64,000 nucleotides of DNA, from the NCBI RefSeq assembly GCF_030704535.1, contig NC_081823.1, forward strand, positions 2,140,501 through 2,204,500. Direction: 5' to 3'. This DNA comes from Vitis vinifera (taxonomy: Eukaryota > Streptophyta > Magnoliopsida > Vitales > Vitaceae). Below are positions 45,973 to 56,334 of this stretch, one piece after another; position 1 is the first letter of the stretch; each line of letters starts with the position of its first letter. The notes under the pieces were generated by a model. It was given only the letters and a program-made list of their open reading frames with translations. It was not told the origin of the DNA and did not search any database. The position numbers and the translations under genes are program-made.

Positions 45973-47346
45973 TCATTTTTTATCCAAAAGTTGTTGCAGT
46001 TGCTGGACAAAATTCTCAATGTAATTGCTCATAAAGCCTTGGCTGGTCAAGGTCTCCTTCCACTTAGCATGATTCTTCCTCACTAAACCACCCACCTCAC
46101 TCTCTTCGTCCATCACTGATCTGACGGCTCTGCACAAGCTCTTCTTTGAAAACCACCCATTTTCTTCCTTCTCAATCTCCACTGCAACTTTTAGCACTTC
46201 CGCCAATTGCCTAGTGTTCAATATTTGGTCAGGGAGTTCCGGTACCAGCACTATTTGGGGGTCACTGGTCAGGGACTCCCACATTGATCCAAAGCCACAG
46301 TGGCTCACAAAACACCCCACTGATGGGTGGCTCAGTATTGAGGGCTGCGGCACCCACCCTCCATGAACCACTCCTCTCCCTCCGACCCTCTCTTGGAACC
46401 CCTCCGGTAAGGCCTCTTCAATGGTGGCAGCTCCTGTCGGTGGTTTTAGAGCTACTAGGAATGGCAGGCCTGTTAGCTCTAACCCCAGGAGTAGTTCTTG
46501 GAACTGGTCCTTTTCCGGGAAATTTTGGCTTCCAAATGCACAGAATATTACTGAACCAGGCTTAAACCCACTCAGCCACTGCGCCCACCGGTCCTCTGAT
46601 GGCGTGGGTAAAGGTTTGGGCAATACGGGGCCTGTTAGGAGCACTGGTTTTCCATACTGGCTTGCAAGGTAGTCACAGAAGGCCCCTTCGATTTCATGAC
46701 ATGTTCTTATAGAGATGGCATCACAGCATTTCATGCCGGTGGTGAGGCGTTGATACAAGTTGACTCCTTCCCCAAATGGTGCATACAGGAATTTCACCAT
46801 CCAAGCTTCATGGGGGCGGAGCACCACAGTTGAGGAGGGGTAACCAGGGGGTGGCCCAGCTGTAATTGGCCTGTCTTTGCCAACTTGTCCACCCGGGACA
46901 GGGTGGCGGGCAAGGGCTGCTGCACAAACTGCACTGTAGTATATGGACTTGATGCCTAGTTTGGAAGCCAAAGTGGGAGCCCAGTAAGGAAAATCAAAGA
47001 GCAAAAAGTCTGGCTTCAAGGCGCGTAGGGCTGCCTCAACTTGGTCAGCGGTGCGGTCCATGGCGGTGACGAGAAGGTGATGCATGAAGAAGGGCACATC
47101 GGAAGCAGTTTCAGCACCGGGAGGGAGGCCATCAACATGTGGGATGGTGAGGGGATGAAAAGTGATGAGAGTAGGATGAAGATTCAGATGCTGCAGCTGG
47201 GATTGAGCTTTTTTGGGCAAAATGAAGGTGATCTTGTGGCCCCTCTCAGCAAGCTCGTTGGAGAGATGGAGGTAAGGAGTCAGATGACCAAAAGCAAACC
47301 ATGGGTACATGGCTATATGCAATTTTGTGCTCCTGGCCATGGCCAT
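45973..47346 (-). CDS. UDP-glycosyltransferase, UGT79 type (copy F, intact)
   Basis: A single exon. From the Met at 47346, which gives the same MAMAR start as copy C, it is 457 aa. A further in-frame ATG at 47391 would add 15 residues, but that stretch overlaps the TATA-proximal leader, so I prefer 47346. The predicted role is the same as for C: a sugar-extending glycosyltransferase on flavonoid-type glycosides. Catalytic His is in Phe-Ala-Phe-Gly-His (residue 21). The PSPG box is residues 331-374 and identical to that of C. Most differences from C are scattered, with a cluster at about residues 145-170. It faces fragment E. Its promoter lacks about 170 bp present in D and, apart from the insertion, in C. 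Confidence 0.92.
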   Translation of the reverse strand: MAMARSTKLHIAMYPWFAFGHLTPYLHLSNELAERGHKITFILPKKAQSQLQHLNLHPTLITFHPLTIPHVDGLPPGAETASDVPFFMHHLLVTAMDRTADQVEAALRALKPDFLLFDFPYWAPTLASKLGIKSIYYSAVCAAALARHPVPGGQVGKDRPITAGPPPGYPSSTVVLRPHEAWMVKFLYAPFGEGVNLYQRLTTGMKCCDAISIRTCHEIEGAFCDYLASQYGKPVLLTGPVLPKPLPTPSEDRWAQWLSGFKPGSVIFCAFGSQNFPEKDQFQELLLGLELTGLPFLVALKPPTGAATIEEALPEGFQERVGGRGVVHGGWVPQPSILSHPSVGCFVSHCGFGSMWESLTSDPQIVLVPELPDQILNTRQLAEVLKVAVEIEKEENGWFSKKSLCRAVRSVMDEESEVGGLVRKNHAKWKETLTSQGFMSNYIENFVQQLQQLLDKK

Positions 47347-47387
47347 TTTCCTTCTTCTTGGTTGGTTTATGGTTGAAGATTTCGGTT

Positions 47388-47402
47388 GCAACTTATATAT
47401 AT
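47388..47402 (-). promoter_or_regulatory. TATA-like box of gene F at a deletion junction
   Basis: On the minus strand the gene-proximal TATAAGTTGCAACC is shared with C and D. Directly upstream the sequence jumps to TATATA and ATGCCA-type sequence that in C and D lies about 170 bp further away. The core box is kept while the proximal flank is gone. Confidence 0.55.
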
Positions 47403-48527
47403 GGCATCATGGGGTTGAAAGAATTGTGTTGTTTGGTTCACGGGAAAGAATGATCTCTTCTCTTAGCATGAAAGATAATTAGTTCTCATTTGTTAAGTCA
47501 TCTACTGGTAGACACCGTAGCTGCACTTCCATTATTGAAAATAGTGAATGATGCTGTCATTCCATGTCATGTGAGAGAAAGGGCCAAAAATCAAACAAAT
47601 AACGCATTTCCATCTTCTTGTTTTGTGTTTCCATGTGGTGCTTGAAGTGGTTGGGGTTTAAACAAACAGCGAAGAAAATGTTTTTATTTTGGGTAGGCAT
47701 TGAAAAGAACACCCCCCATTATTGAAGTGCTTGAAGTGGTGCGAGATGCTTATATATTTTTTAAGTCCTATATATATATATATATATTTAATTATCATAG
47801 TGCTATTTATTTGTATGATTGTACTTCCATCCACTTGTTTCTACTCTCATTTGATGGCATAAATCTTGAATAATCCGGATTTGAAGTTATAATACAAGGA
47901 TACAAGTGTATGATGCAAGCATAGGTATAAACAAATAAATTAATCTAGGTTGGATGCCAGTCAATTTAATCGTTTGGTTTATTCTATTTTTAAAAGTAAT
48001 CAAAATCAACGTGGATTTAAAATTTAAAATATATTTAATATTTTAACTCAAAATATAATAAAATACATTTAAAAAATAATTTAAACGTAATGTAATTATA
48101 ACGATTGACTTTAATAAAATATATAAAAAATGTATATGGCCATAAATATATATATATATATATATAAACTTATTAATTATTGAACAATTATAAATTACAA
48201 AAGGTAGAAGTCTTTAAATATTGGTCTCATTTAGCTTTTCTCTTCATTAGAGATAAGGAAATCAAAAACCAAATCGATAAAATCAATTTTTAAAATTCTT
48301 AAACCTAATCCACACTTTGTATAGTTGTTGAAACTCAAGTTAATTTGATTGATTTTGGTTGGATTAGATTATTATTATTTTTTCTTTTACTTGCACCCTT
48401 GCTCAAGTCAATGGGCTGGTTGCTTTATATTTGCATGATTTATGAAATATATATCAAATAGGTGGTCGTATGAGAAGTGATAAGATATCAAGTGATTAGT
48501 ACAAAGATACTCTCCATTACTTTTAAG
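47403..48527. repeat. Upstream flank of gene F and linker repeat L5
   Basis: 47403-47830 matches the upstream flanks of C and D (GGGGTTGAAAGAATTGTGTT, CTTCCATTATTGAAAA). 47930-48520 is linker copy L5, closest to L3. TA runs lie at 47769-47787 and 48147-48166. No gene is seen. Confidence 0.6.
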
Positions 48528-48826
48528 GTTATGTTTAATTGTTGGAAAATTTGAAGGAAAATATGAGAGAAAGAAAAGAAGAAAAGAAAAAGTGAAAGAA
48601 ACTAAAAAATAAATTTAAAGTATTAACTACTTCAAATTCATTTAACTTATTTTATTTATTTAAAATAAGGATTAAATAATTTAAAAATAAATAAATTTAT
48701 AACTAATTTTAATTTATATTTTATTTTCTTTGATATTTTTCATGATACAATCAAACATGAAAAAAAAAATCATTTTCTTTAATATTATTTTCTTTCATTT
48801 GTACTTCCTGATAATCAAACATAACA
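48528..48826. mobile_element. MITE-like element inside linker sequence
   Basis: The ends are inverted: GTTATGTTTAATTGTTGG on the left and, reversed, GTTATGTTTGATTATCAGG on the right, about 300 bp apart. The insertion interrupts sequence that is continuous in L4 (TTTAAAGTTAATATCA near 45128). It is non-coding and AT-rich. The target duplication is not clear. Confidence 0.55.
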
Positions 48827-48959
48827 TAAAGTTAATATAATTTGATAGAAATCTTTTCCTTTCCTCATTTTCCATATCTCTAAATCACTTTCATCAACTT
48901 GCCCAAATCATTTCTTCATGCAATGAAAATTAGTTTGTTCAAAAGTATCTTCATCTCCA

Positions 48960-49149
48960 TTTGTATAGTATAAAAAAAATTAACAAACATTGAAGAATTA
49001 TAAATCGCAAAAAAATGGGAGTGTTAAAATATTAATTTGATTTAGTTTTTATCAATTAGAGACCAGTAAATCAACAAGTGATAAAATCAAAATTTAAAAT
49101 TCTCAAAGTCAAACCAAATTTGTTCTGTTGTTGAAAACCAAATCAATTT
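48960..49149. repeat. Cluster linker repeat L6, left half
   Basis: The right half resumes at 59498 after the gypsy element. Landmarks are GAAGAATTATAAATCGCAAA and GTTGTTGAAAACCAAATCAA, then TTGATTGATTTTGGCTGGATT on the far side. Confidence 0.65.
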
Positions 49150-49965
49150 TGTTGCTACCTGAGTCTTTGAGGATCCACGTAGTCGCCAGATGGATGGACG
49201 CGTGATTTCAACTTATACAGGTTCTTGATCCAGTCGTTATACCTGCAAGAAGGCATCCGGACAGGGTGTCCGGACACACCCTCCGATGGTTTTGTTAGCC
49301 ATGGACCGAGAGAGGTATAAATCAGTTTGCCTTTTTTCAGGTATCAAGAAGTTACCAGGGGCCTCTTTTCTTCGTGTGAAGGCATATATATATACAGCTT
49401 CAGGGGTACTGTTCCTCTCATTAATGGCGAGGAGATATTTTATGTTTGTCATGATGACATTCGGAGGCAGTATGGCCATCACCACCCTACTGGCGGCTGT
49501 CAGAAACCGTGGTAGGTGATGCTGCTGTCTAGATATCATAGGAAGTGAGCATGTAGAATGATCGTGGGAAGTGACCAGTTGTCACTTCGACCCGTCCTTT
49601 CACTCTGCAGATGATGGGACGTGGGCCATGGCTGATTGTCGTGATAGCGTGTAAGACTCGCTTTACTTTAATTGATGATCCGGACGATTATGTCCGGGTG
49701 GCACGTACTAATTGCCCGGATGCATTGTGGAGCGGATGCATCATGAAGGTTGTCCGGATGTCTGTGTTTTGCCAGCGACGTTTGCTCTTCCTTGGATAGG
49801 AGAAGTTGAAACGTCATTTGCCTTTCCTTGAGGCGGTCCGGATGGGAGAATTGCCTCACACATATCTTTAGGGGAATCCGGATGGTGGTGGTTTGGATGA
49901 TGATGTGTGCCACGTGTCACTGTGAGGTGCGTGCCACGTGTTTCCCAGAGGGAGGGGTCCCTACA
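49150..49965 (-). repeat. 3' LTR of the Gret1-like element
   Basis: 816 bp with TG...CA ends on the plus strand (TGTTGCTACCT to GGGTCCCTACA). It is near-identical to the LTR at 58679-59497 and rich in the TCCGGA motif. Confidence 0.92.
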
Positions 49966-50197
49966 TTGCCCCCCTTTTTAACTTGCCTATTTTACCAAAA
50001 AATGGGCGGGTTAAAAAAATAACTGTCTTTTTGAAATTTGAAGAGGTCTCTTCGTCTGACTGGGCCACGTGGCGAGTGGGGGTGCGGAGGCCAAAAAAGG
50101 TCTTTATGACGAGCCGCCGACTCTGGGTATTCCCAGGCAGCATGTCGTTTCAATGATAACTTGTTTGGACGTTTGGCTTTCCGAGGGCCTGTCCCCC

Positions 50198-53055
50198 TAT
50201 AAATAGCGTACTGTACCTTCTTTTTCATTTTTTCTACTGCATTTTCCTGAGAGCCTTTCTTCTTCTTGCTTTTGCTGCGTCCTTTGCTTTTTCTGAGTAA
50301 AGAAACTCGAAAACACTTTTGTACCGGTGATTTTGTGTCGCGATACTCGTTTGCTGCTGGTGTTCTTATATCGAAACAACGATCTTTCTTCTTCAGAGCT
50401 TCATTTGGTACGTGTACTTTTGCTATTGCTGTTCCTTTTGTTGCGTTTTGTTGGTTCTTTGGTTTTGGTTTCTGATTTGTTTGGGTTAGGGTTTGTGTAT
50501 TTTCTGGGTTACTTGTGTTTTACCCATTGCATTTCTTGTGTGTAGGTTTGGGTTTGTGGTAAGAAATGGCTACAAAAAAGGCTGTTTCATCTTCCCGGGC
50601 TAGCGAAGTTTGTGGAAAGGCGATAGATAAGCTGGATGCGCAGGAATTCCGGGAACGGTTCTGTATCCCGGATAACGTGGCTATCGAACTGCTGAATGGG
50701 AGGGTGCTTGTGCCCTCCGAGAAAGCAGAAGAAAAAACTATCATCTTCTCGAAGGAACAATTCAATGCGGGGCTTCGGTTCCCTTTGCCAGCGTTGTTCA
50801 AGGAGTTCCTCCACTTCACCAAGATTCCGCCCGTCTTCATTCACCCCAACATTGTCCGGGTGCTGATGGGATGCAGCATCATAAACATGCTGTACAACCT
50901 CGATCTCACGCTGCTGGAGGTGTTTTTTGTGTATTCTTTGAAGAAGGTAAAAAATGACATCTTCAGCATGTCCGCACACCTGCCCTCCCTCCAAATGGTG
51001 ACGGAGTTGCCAGATTCGACAAAGGGAGGGGCGACGGGACACGTGGTGGTCCGGGGTGCATGGGCGGGGCTTTTGGAGCATCCGGCGAGGCCTTTCTCTC
51101 CCAACTACTCCTTGGTGGTTCCAGGTAGGTTTGCTTTGTGACTATTGTCCGGATTTTACTTTGTTGATTTTTTGTTGACTCTTTCGAATGATATTCTCAT
51201 CTTTTTGTTGCTGTTAATATAGGTCCGGAATTGAGGGGCCACCTTGTGGATTGGGTGGAAAAGGCATCTTTTGACCGTCTCAGCAAACTTTTTGAGGTAG
51301 ACGCCAAGAAGAGGCGATGTAAGACGCTGCTAATTGCGCAGAACCTAACGGCGATCGTCCGGGAGCCCCAAGAGTACATCATCAATATTCTCCCCAGGAA
51401 GATGCCGAAGGAGGTAGTGCCTGGGGAGCATTATATTGTGAAGGACCTCCCAATTTACGAGGCGTCAAAAGAGGCTGATGCTGAAAAACGCCGACTTCTC
51501 CTAGAGGATCGGGAGAAGAAGAAGAACGAAGGGACCCTTCGGAAGGCTCTCGGACAGAAACGCGACGTAGATTCTCCTTCAAATAAAACTCCAGCGAAAA
51601 GGAGGAAGCTGGTGAAGAAGCATGGGAAGGATGTGAAGGAGCCCACTCCTCCCAAGGAATTTGCTCCTCCGCCCATCATTCATGAGGCGGAGGTAATGAT
51701 AGAGGAGCCAGTGAACCCTGCCCCTCATTCCATCTCCAGCGGATCCGGACACCTTGTGGGGCTGAACCACTCAAGCACCTCCTTGGCAGCGGTTGCGCAT
51801 CTAGCGAATTTGGCAGAGGAAGCTGCGTCTGTTAACCATCCGGACTCCCGCAACCCGGATGCTGATGCAGCTGAGGCCGTTTATGCAACCCCTATGGAGG
51901 AAGCGGGAGCAGAAAGTCAGAGTCAGCCCTCTGACGATCATGACCGGCTGGCTCTTGTTCTGGTGACGGGGCCATTCTCAAAGAAGCCTCGCTCGGTGCG
52001 CAAGCAAGAGATTGAAGTCAGTTGCTCAACCGCCCACGATGCTCATCCGGAGGGGGGTGAAGTGGGGATGCAAACTGAGATTGCAGCTGTCCCGGAGGTG
52101 ATCCCGACTGAGGTTACACCCGGGGAGGACGATCCGGACGTAAATGTTGAGGTTCCAAATCCAGAACAAGAGTCATCTTCTCGTGCCTCATCGGAGGGGA
52201 ATCCTGTTAATGACGCATCTTGCACCTCTGCTAGCCCTTTTAGCTATGCGGAGTTGGAAGAGAAGCTAAAACAGATTCCACCCGGATTGCCCCTTGTCAA
52301 GTCTTCAGCCCAGATGTTCGAGATGGTGGAAACGGTAAAACTGTTTTTGTGCTTTTTGATTGTCATTCTGATGTGTGATTTCTAACTTTGCTTTTCTTGC
52401 TTGGCTATTTGTTTGCAGCTGGTGAGTGGTCTCCGTGGCATGGCCAATCAATATGATCTTTTCACTGACCTGCTGCGGACCACTGATTATATGAGGGTCT
52501 TCGCCGCTCGGCGCAAAGATGCTGAAGATCAGTTGCGCCTGAGACTGGCGGAGGCTGAAGCCAGCGTATCCGCCGCCCGGAGGGAGAATGAGTCCCTCCG
52601 GGCAGATTTGGCTGACGCAAAGGTCCGGGAGGAATCAATGGATGCCCGTCTGCTTGAGGCAGCAGATGAGATGGCTGGTCTGAGGGGGGAGGTGAGGCAA
52701 CTTCGGACAGAAGTTTCTATCGAAAAGAAACAGAGGGAAGATTTGCAGCTACGCTTGGTTGCACAAAAAGAGGAGCTAGAACAGGAGTTTGCTGCAGAGA
52801 GGGAGGAAATTGAAGCAGAATATCAAAAACAAGTGGATGATACGTTCATCTTTGAGTATCGGTGCTGCATGAAGAAGAACGGTATCAAGCGGGACGTGCC
52901 TTCAATTCCTCCGGGTGAAGAAAAGAAACTTTATGACAAGCCTGCTCCCTGATAGTTTATCTCTTTTTGTAACTTTTTCTGTAATCTTCCTTCTGTATTT
53001 TTTTTGTGGTCCGTAGACCTCCTTGTACATATTTTTAGCTATATCAATAAAAATA
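50198..53055 (+). mobile_element. Antisense accessory gene carried by the Gret1-like element
   Basis: A gene-like unit runs opposite to the element, between integrase and the 3' LTR. A TATA box (CTATAAATAGCG, 50197-50208) precedes a long leader and an ATG at 50566. Three coding blocks follow (about 50566-51124, 51223-52334 and 52419-52952), separated by short gaps with GT...AG edges. AATAAAA lies at 53044-53050. Block 1 holds a Met-Gly-Cys-Ser-Ile-Ile-Asn-Met motif. Block 2 is basic then acidic and low in complexity. Block 3 is a long Ala/Glu/Arg-rich coiled coil. It resembles the plant transposon-associated proteins often mis-annotated as host genes. The old element at 33428 carries a homologue in the same place. 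Function is unknown. Confidence 0.65.
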
Positions 53056-53088
53056 TTTCTTTTTTCATCTGAACTTGTCTTGGCTTTC

Positions 53089-54053
53089 TTATTGATAATA
53101 CTGCTTTAAATTCGACACATTCCACGGTCTAAGTAACGGAGTTCCGTCCAACTTTTGTAAATGATAGGCTCCATTGCCATTTGCTTTAGACACTATATAA
53201 GGTCCTTCCCAGTTGGCTTGGAACTTCCCTGCACCCACTTCAGTAGTATTCTCAAAAACTTTTCTAAGGACTAGCGTACCATTTTTGAAGCTTCTTGGTC
53301 TCACTTTGCGATTGTAATGTGCTGATGCCCTTTGTTGGTAATCTGCCATTCGGATGGCCGCGCTTTCCCGCACTTCATCCGTCCAATCCAAATTTCTTCT
53401 GAATTCTATGTTAGCATCACTTTGTTTTGCTGCGTCGGTTCGGATAGTAGGGAGACCTATTTCGGTAGGAATGACTGCATCCATTCCATATGCAAGAGCG
53501 AAAGGAGTATTTCCTGTTGGCCGTCCGGGTGTGGTTCTGTAGGCCCATAGGACACCGGGTAGCTCTTCCACCCACTTCCCTTTAGCTTGCTCAAGCCTTT
53601 TCTTTAGGGCATTGATTAGGGTTTTGTTTGTGGCTTCTGCTTGCCCGTTGCTTTGAGGATACCGTGGTGTGGAGTATGAGTTCCGGATATTCAGCTCCGA
53701 ACAGAAATTTCTGAATGCAATGCTATCAAATTGTAGACCATTGTCGGCTATGATGGTTTGGGGGATTCCAAAACGGCAGATAATATTTTTCCATACAAAC
53801 TTGGTGACATCCTTGTCTTTGATGCTAGCATATGCTTCAGCTTCTACCCACTTACTGAAATAATCTGTGGCGACAAGCAAAATTTCTTTTGGGCAGGTGC
53901 AGCTAGGAGAGGTCCCACTATGTCCATGCCCCACTGTGCGAAGGGCCATGGACCTGAGATTGATTTTAACGTTGTTGATGGCATATGTGGAATGGGAGCG
54001 TGCCTTTGACATTTATCACATCTTTTGACATATGCTGCCGCGTCTTTCTTCAT
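53089..54053 (-). mobile_element. Integrase region of the Gret1-like element
   Basis: A zinc-binding start with Cys-x-x-Cys and the integrase core (Asp-Tyr-Phe-Ser-Lys-Trp-Val-Glu-Ala, then Asp-Asn-Gly and the Asn-Gly-Gln-Ala-Glu stretch) are visible. It ends with a Trp-Glu-Gly-Pro-Tyr motif typical of gypsy integrases. It is described here as a fossil part only. Confidence 0.85.
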
Positions 54054-54101
54054 TGTTGGCCAATAGTATCCTTGTGAATGGGCTCTATGTGCCAGAGATC
54101 G

Positions 54102-56174
54102 TCATCCCGAATGATTTCCGCATACTCCCTCATGTAACTCGGCCAACACATATTGGGCCTCTAGGTGTCCTAGGCACCGAAGGTATGGTCCCGTGAAAGA
54201 TCGCTTGTACAGGTGTCCCCCAATTAAGGTAAAACGGGCAGCCTGCACCCGTGCTTTGTGTGCCTGTTTGGGATTTCCGGGTAGAATTTCTGTCCGGATA
54301 TATTCTGTGATGTCATTCATCCATTCTTGCCCGTCCGCTTGGGGTGCCTCAATGGTATTGTAGATTGAAACTTCCGAGACGGAGGGGTTGGTTTGCACAT
54401 GTATGGGCAGAAGAATGGCTTCCTTGATAGGGAGGGAGGCAGCTATGCCGGCCAAAGCGTCAGCGCGCCTGTTGTCAGCTCGCTTGATTTTTTCGATTGT
54501 CCATTCAGTGAATTGCTGCAAAGTGTTTCTTACTTTAGCTAAGTATCGTGCCATGCGTGCGTCCTTAGCCTCATATTCCTCCTGGACATGTTTTACCACG
54601 AGTTGTGAGTCGCTGAAGATCCGGAGTTTGGAGACGGATAGGGCAAGAGCGAGGTCCAATCCGGACAAGATAACCTCATATTCTGCCTCATTGTTAGAGG
54701 CAGAGAATCCCAGCTGGATGGCTTGTTCCAAATATTCCCCAGTTGGGGATTGCAATAAGAGCCCGACTCCAGAGCCTGATGAACGTGAGGCTCCGTCAAC
54801 TCGTAGAGTCCACCACTCTTTTTTACTTGATTCTTCATGCTGGCCAGGTTTTCGGGAATATTCTAGCACGAAGTCAGCCATTACCTGGCCTTTCATGGAC
54901 AACCTTGGTTGGAATTCAATTCCAAACTCGCTTAATTCGATGGCCCATTGTAGCATTCTCCCGGTTAAATCTGGCTTGTGCAGAATATTGCGAAGGGGTT
55001 GATCAGTCAACACGATCACTGGGTGGGCTTGAAAATAGGGCCGGAGCTTTTGGGCAGTGTTTCGAAGGGCTAAGGCTGTTAGCTCCATTTTTGAATATCT
55101 GGTTTCTACGTCTGCCAATGCCCTGCTGACATAATAGATGGGCTTCTGCTCCTTAGGTGATGGGCAGCGGAATAGAACGGCACTGATTGCCCATTCTGAC
55201 ACTGCCAGATACATGTATAATTTCTCCTTTGGGATGAGGCTGCTTAAAATGGGTGGTTGCATAAGACAATGCTTAATCCTTTCCAAAGCGCTTTGACAAC
55301 TGTCCGTCCACCCATGCGCTCCAGCCTTTCGTATTGCCAAGAAGAAGGGTCGCAACTCATCAGTAAAGCGGGCTATGAAACGTCCTAACGCAACGAGCTT
55401 GCCTGTGAGGCGTTGTATCTCCTTTTTGTTCCTGGGAAGAGTTGTTTCCATAACTGCCTTGACTTGATCCGGGCTGACTTCTATGCCCCTTTGGCTGACC
55501 ATAAATCCTAGAAATTTTCCGGCACTTACGCCAAAAGCGCATTTAGAAGGATTTAGCTTCATGCCATACCTTCGTAAGAGGTGAAAAACTTCTTGCAAAT
55601 GAAGGATATGCTGTTCTCGAGTTTTGCTTTTAACCACGATATCGTCAATATATACCTCTATTGAGTGGCCTATCAGAGGTTTGAAGATTTTAGTCATCAA
55701 TCTTTGATAAGTGGCGCCAACATTTTTGAGTCCGAATGGCATGACTTTATAGCAATATAGGCCGTGTGGCGTTATGAATGCTGTTTTTTCCTCGTCATCC
55801 GGGGACATGGGGATTTGATGATATCCGGAGAAGGCATCCAAGAAAGAGAGCATCCCCTGCCCGGAAGTGGAATCCACAATCTGATCTATTCGCGGCAAGG
55901 GAAAACTGTCTTTTGGACACACATTGTTGAGATTGGTGTAATCTACACAAACTCGCCATTTTCCTTCTTTTTTGGGTACCACGACTACGTTTGCCAACCA
56001 ATCTGGATAAGAAACTTCTCTAATGAATCCGGCTTCGAGCAATTTGTCAATCTCATTCCGGATGATTTTTTGTCTCTCCAGGTGAAAGCGCCTAATCCTC
56101 TGCCGGACGGGTCTGGCAGTTGAAAAGACGTTAAGCCTGTGAGATGCAATGGAGGGAAGAATGTGCCCACGCAA
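54102..56174 (-). mobile_element. Reverse transcriptase and RNase H region of the Gret1-like element
   Basis: The gypsy reverse transcriptase has Pro-Phe-Gly-Leu-Lys-Asn and Tyr-Ile-Asp-Asp-Ile motifs, followed by the usual RNase H. A second RNase H-like domain has Arg-Val-Asp-Gly-Ala-Ser, then Asn-Asn-Glu-Ala-Glu-Tyr and Asp-Ser-Gln. The extra RNase H is a trait of the Tat lineage. Confidence 0.85.
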
Positions 56175-56334
56175 AGATGTCGTGGTTCTGTCTGAGGATA
56201 TTTTGCATGTCCTGAGTTTCTTCTTGTGTCATGAGGGAACTGATGTTCGTGAGGTGATCGCTTTCCTCCGAAATTTGGATTGTTTGTAAGGGATCTACTG
56301 CCGGGGGATCTTTGTCCGCCGGACCCAATAATTG

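Noticed and set aside
47347-47391. Upstream ATG of gene F as the true start
   Set aside because: It would add 15 residues absent from A and C and lies within a few bases of the TATA-like box.
50566-52952. Antisense unit of the gypsy element as a host gene
   Set aside because: It lies wholly between the element's integrase and LTR, and a homologue sits in the same place in another gypsy element, so it belongs to the element.
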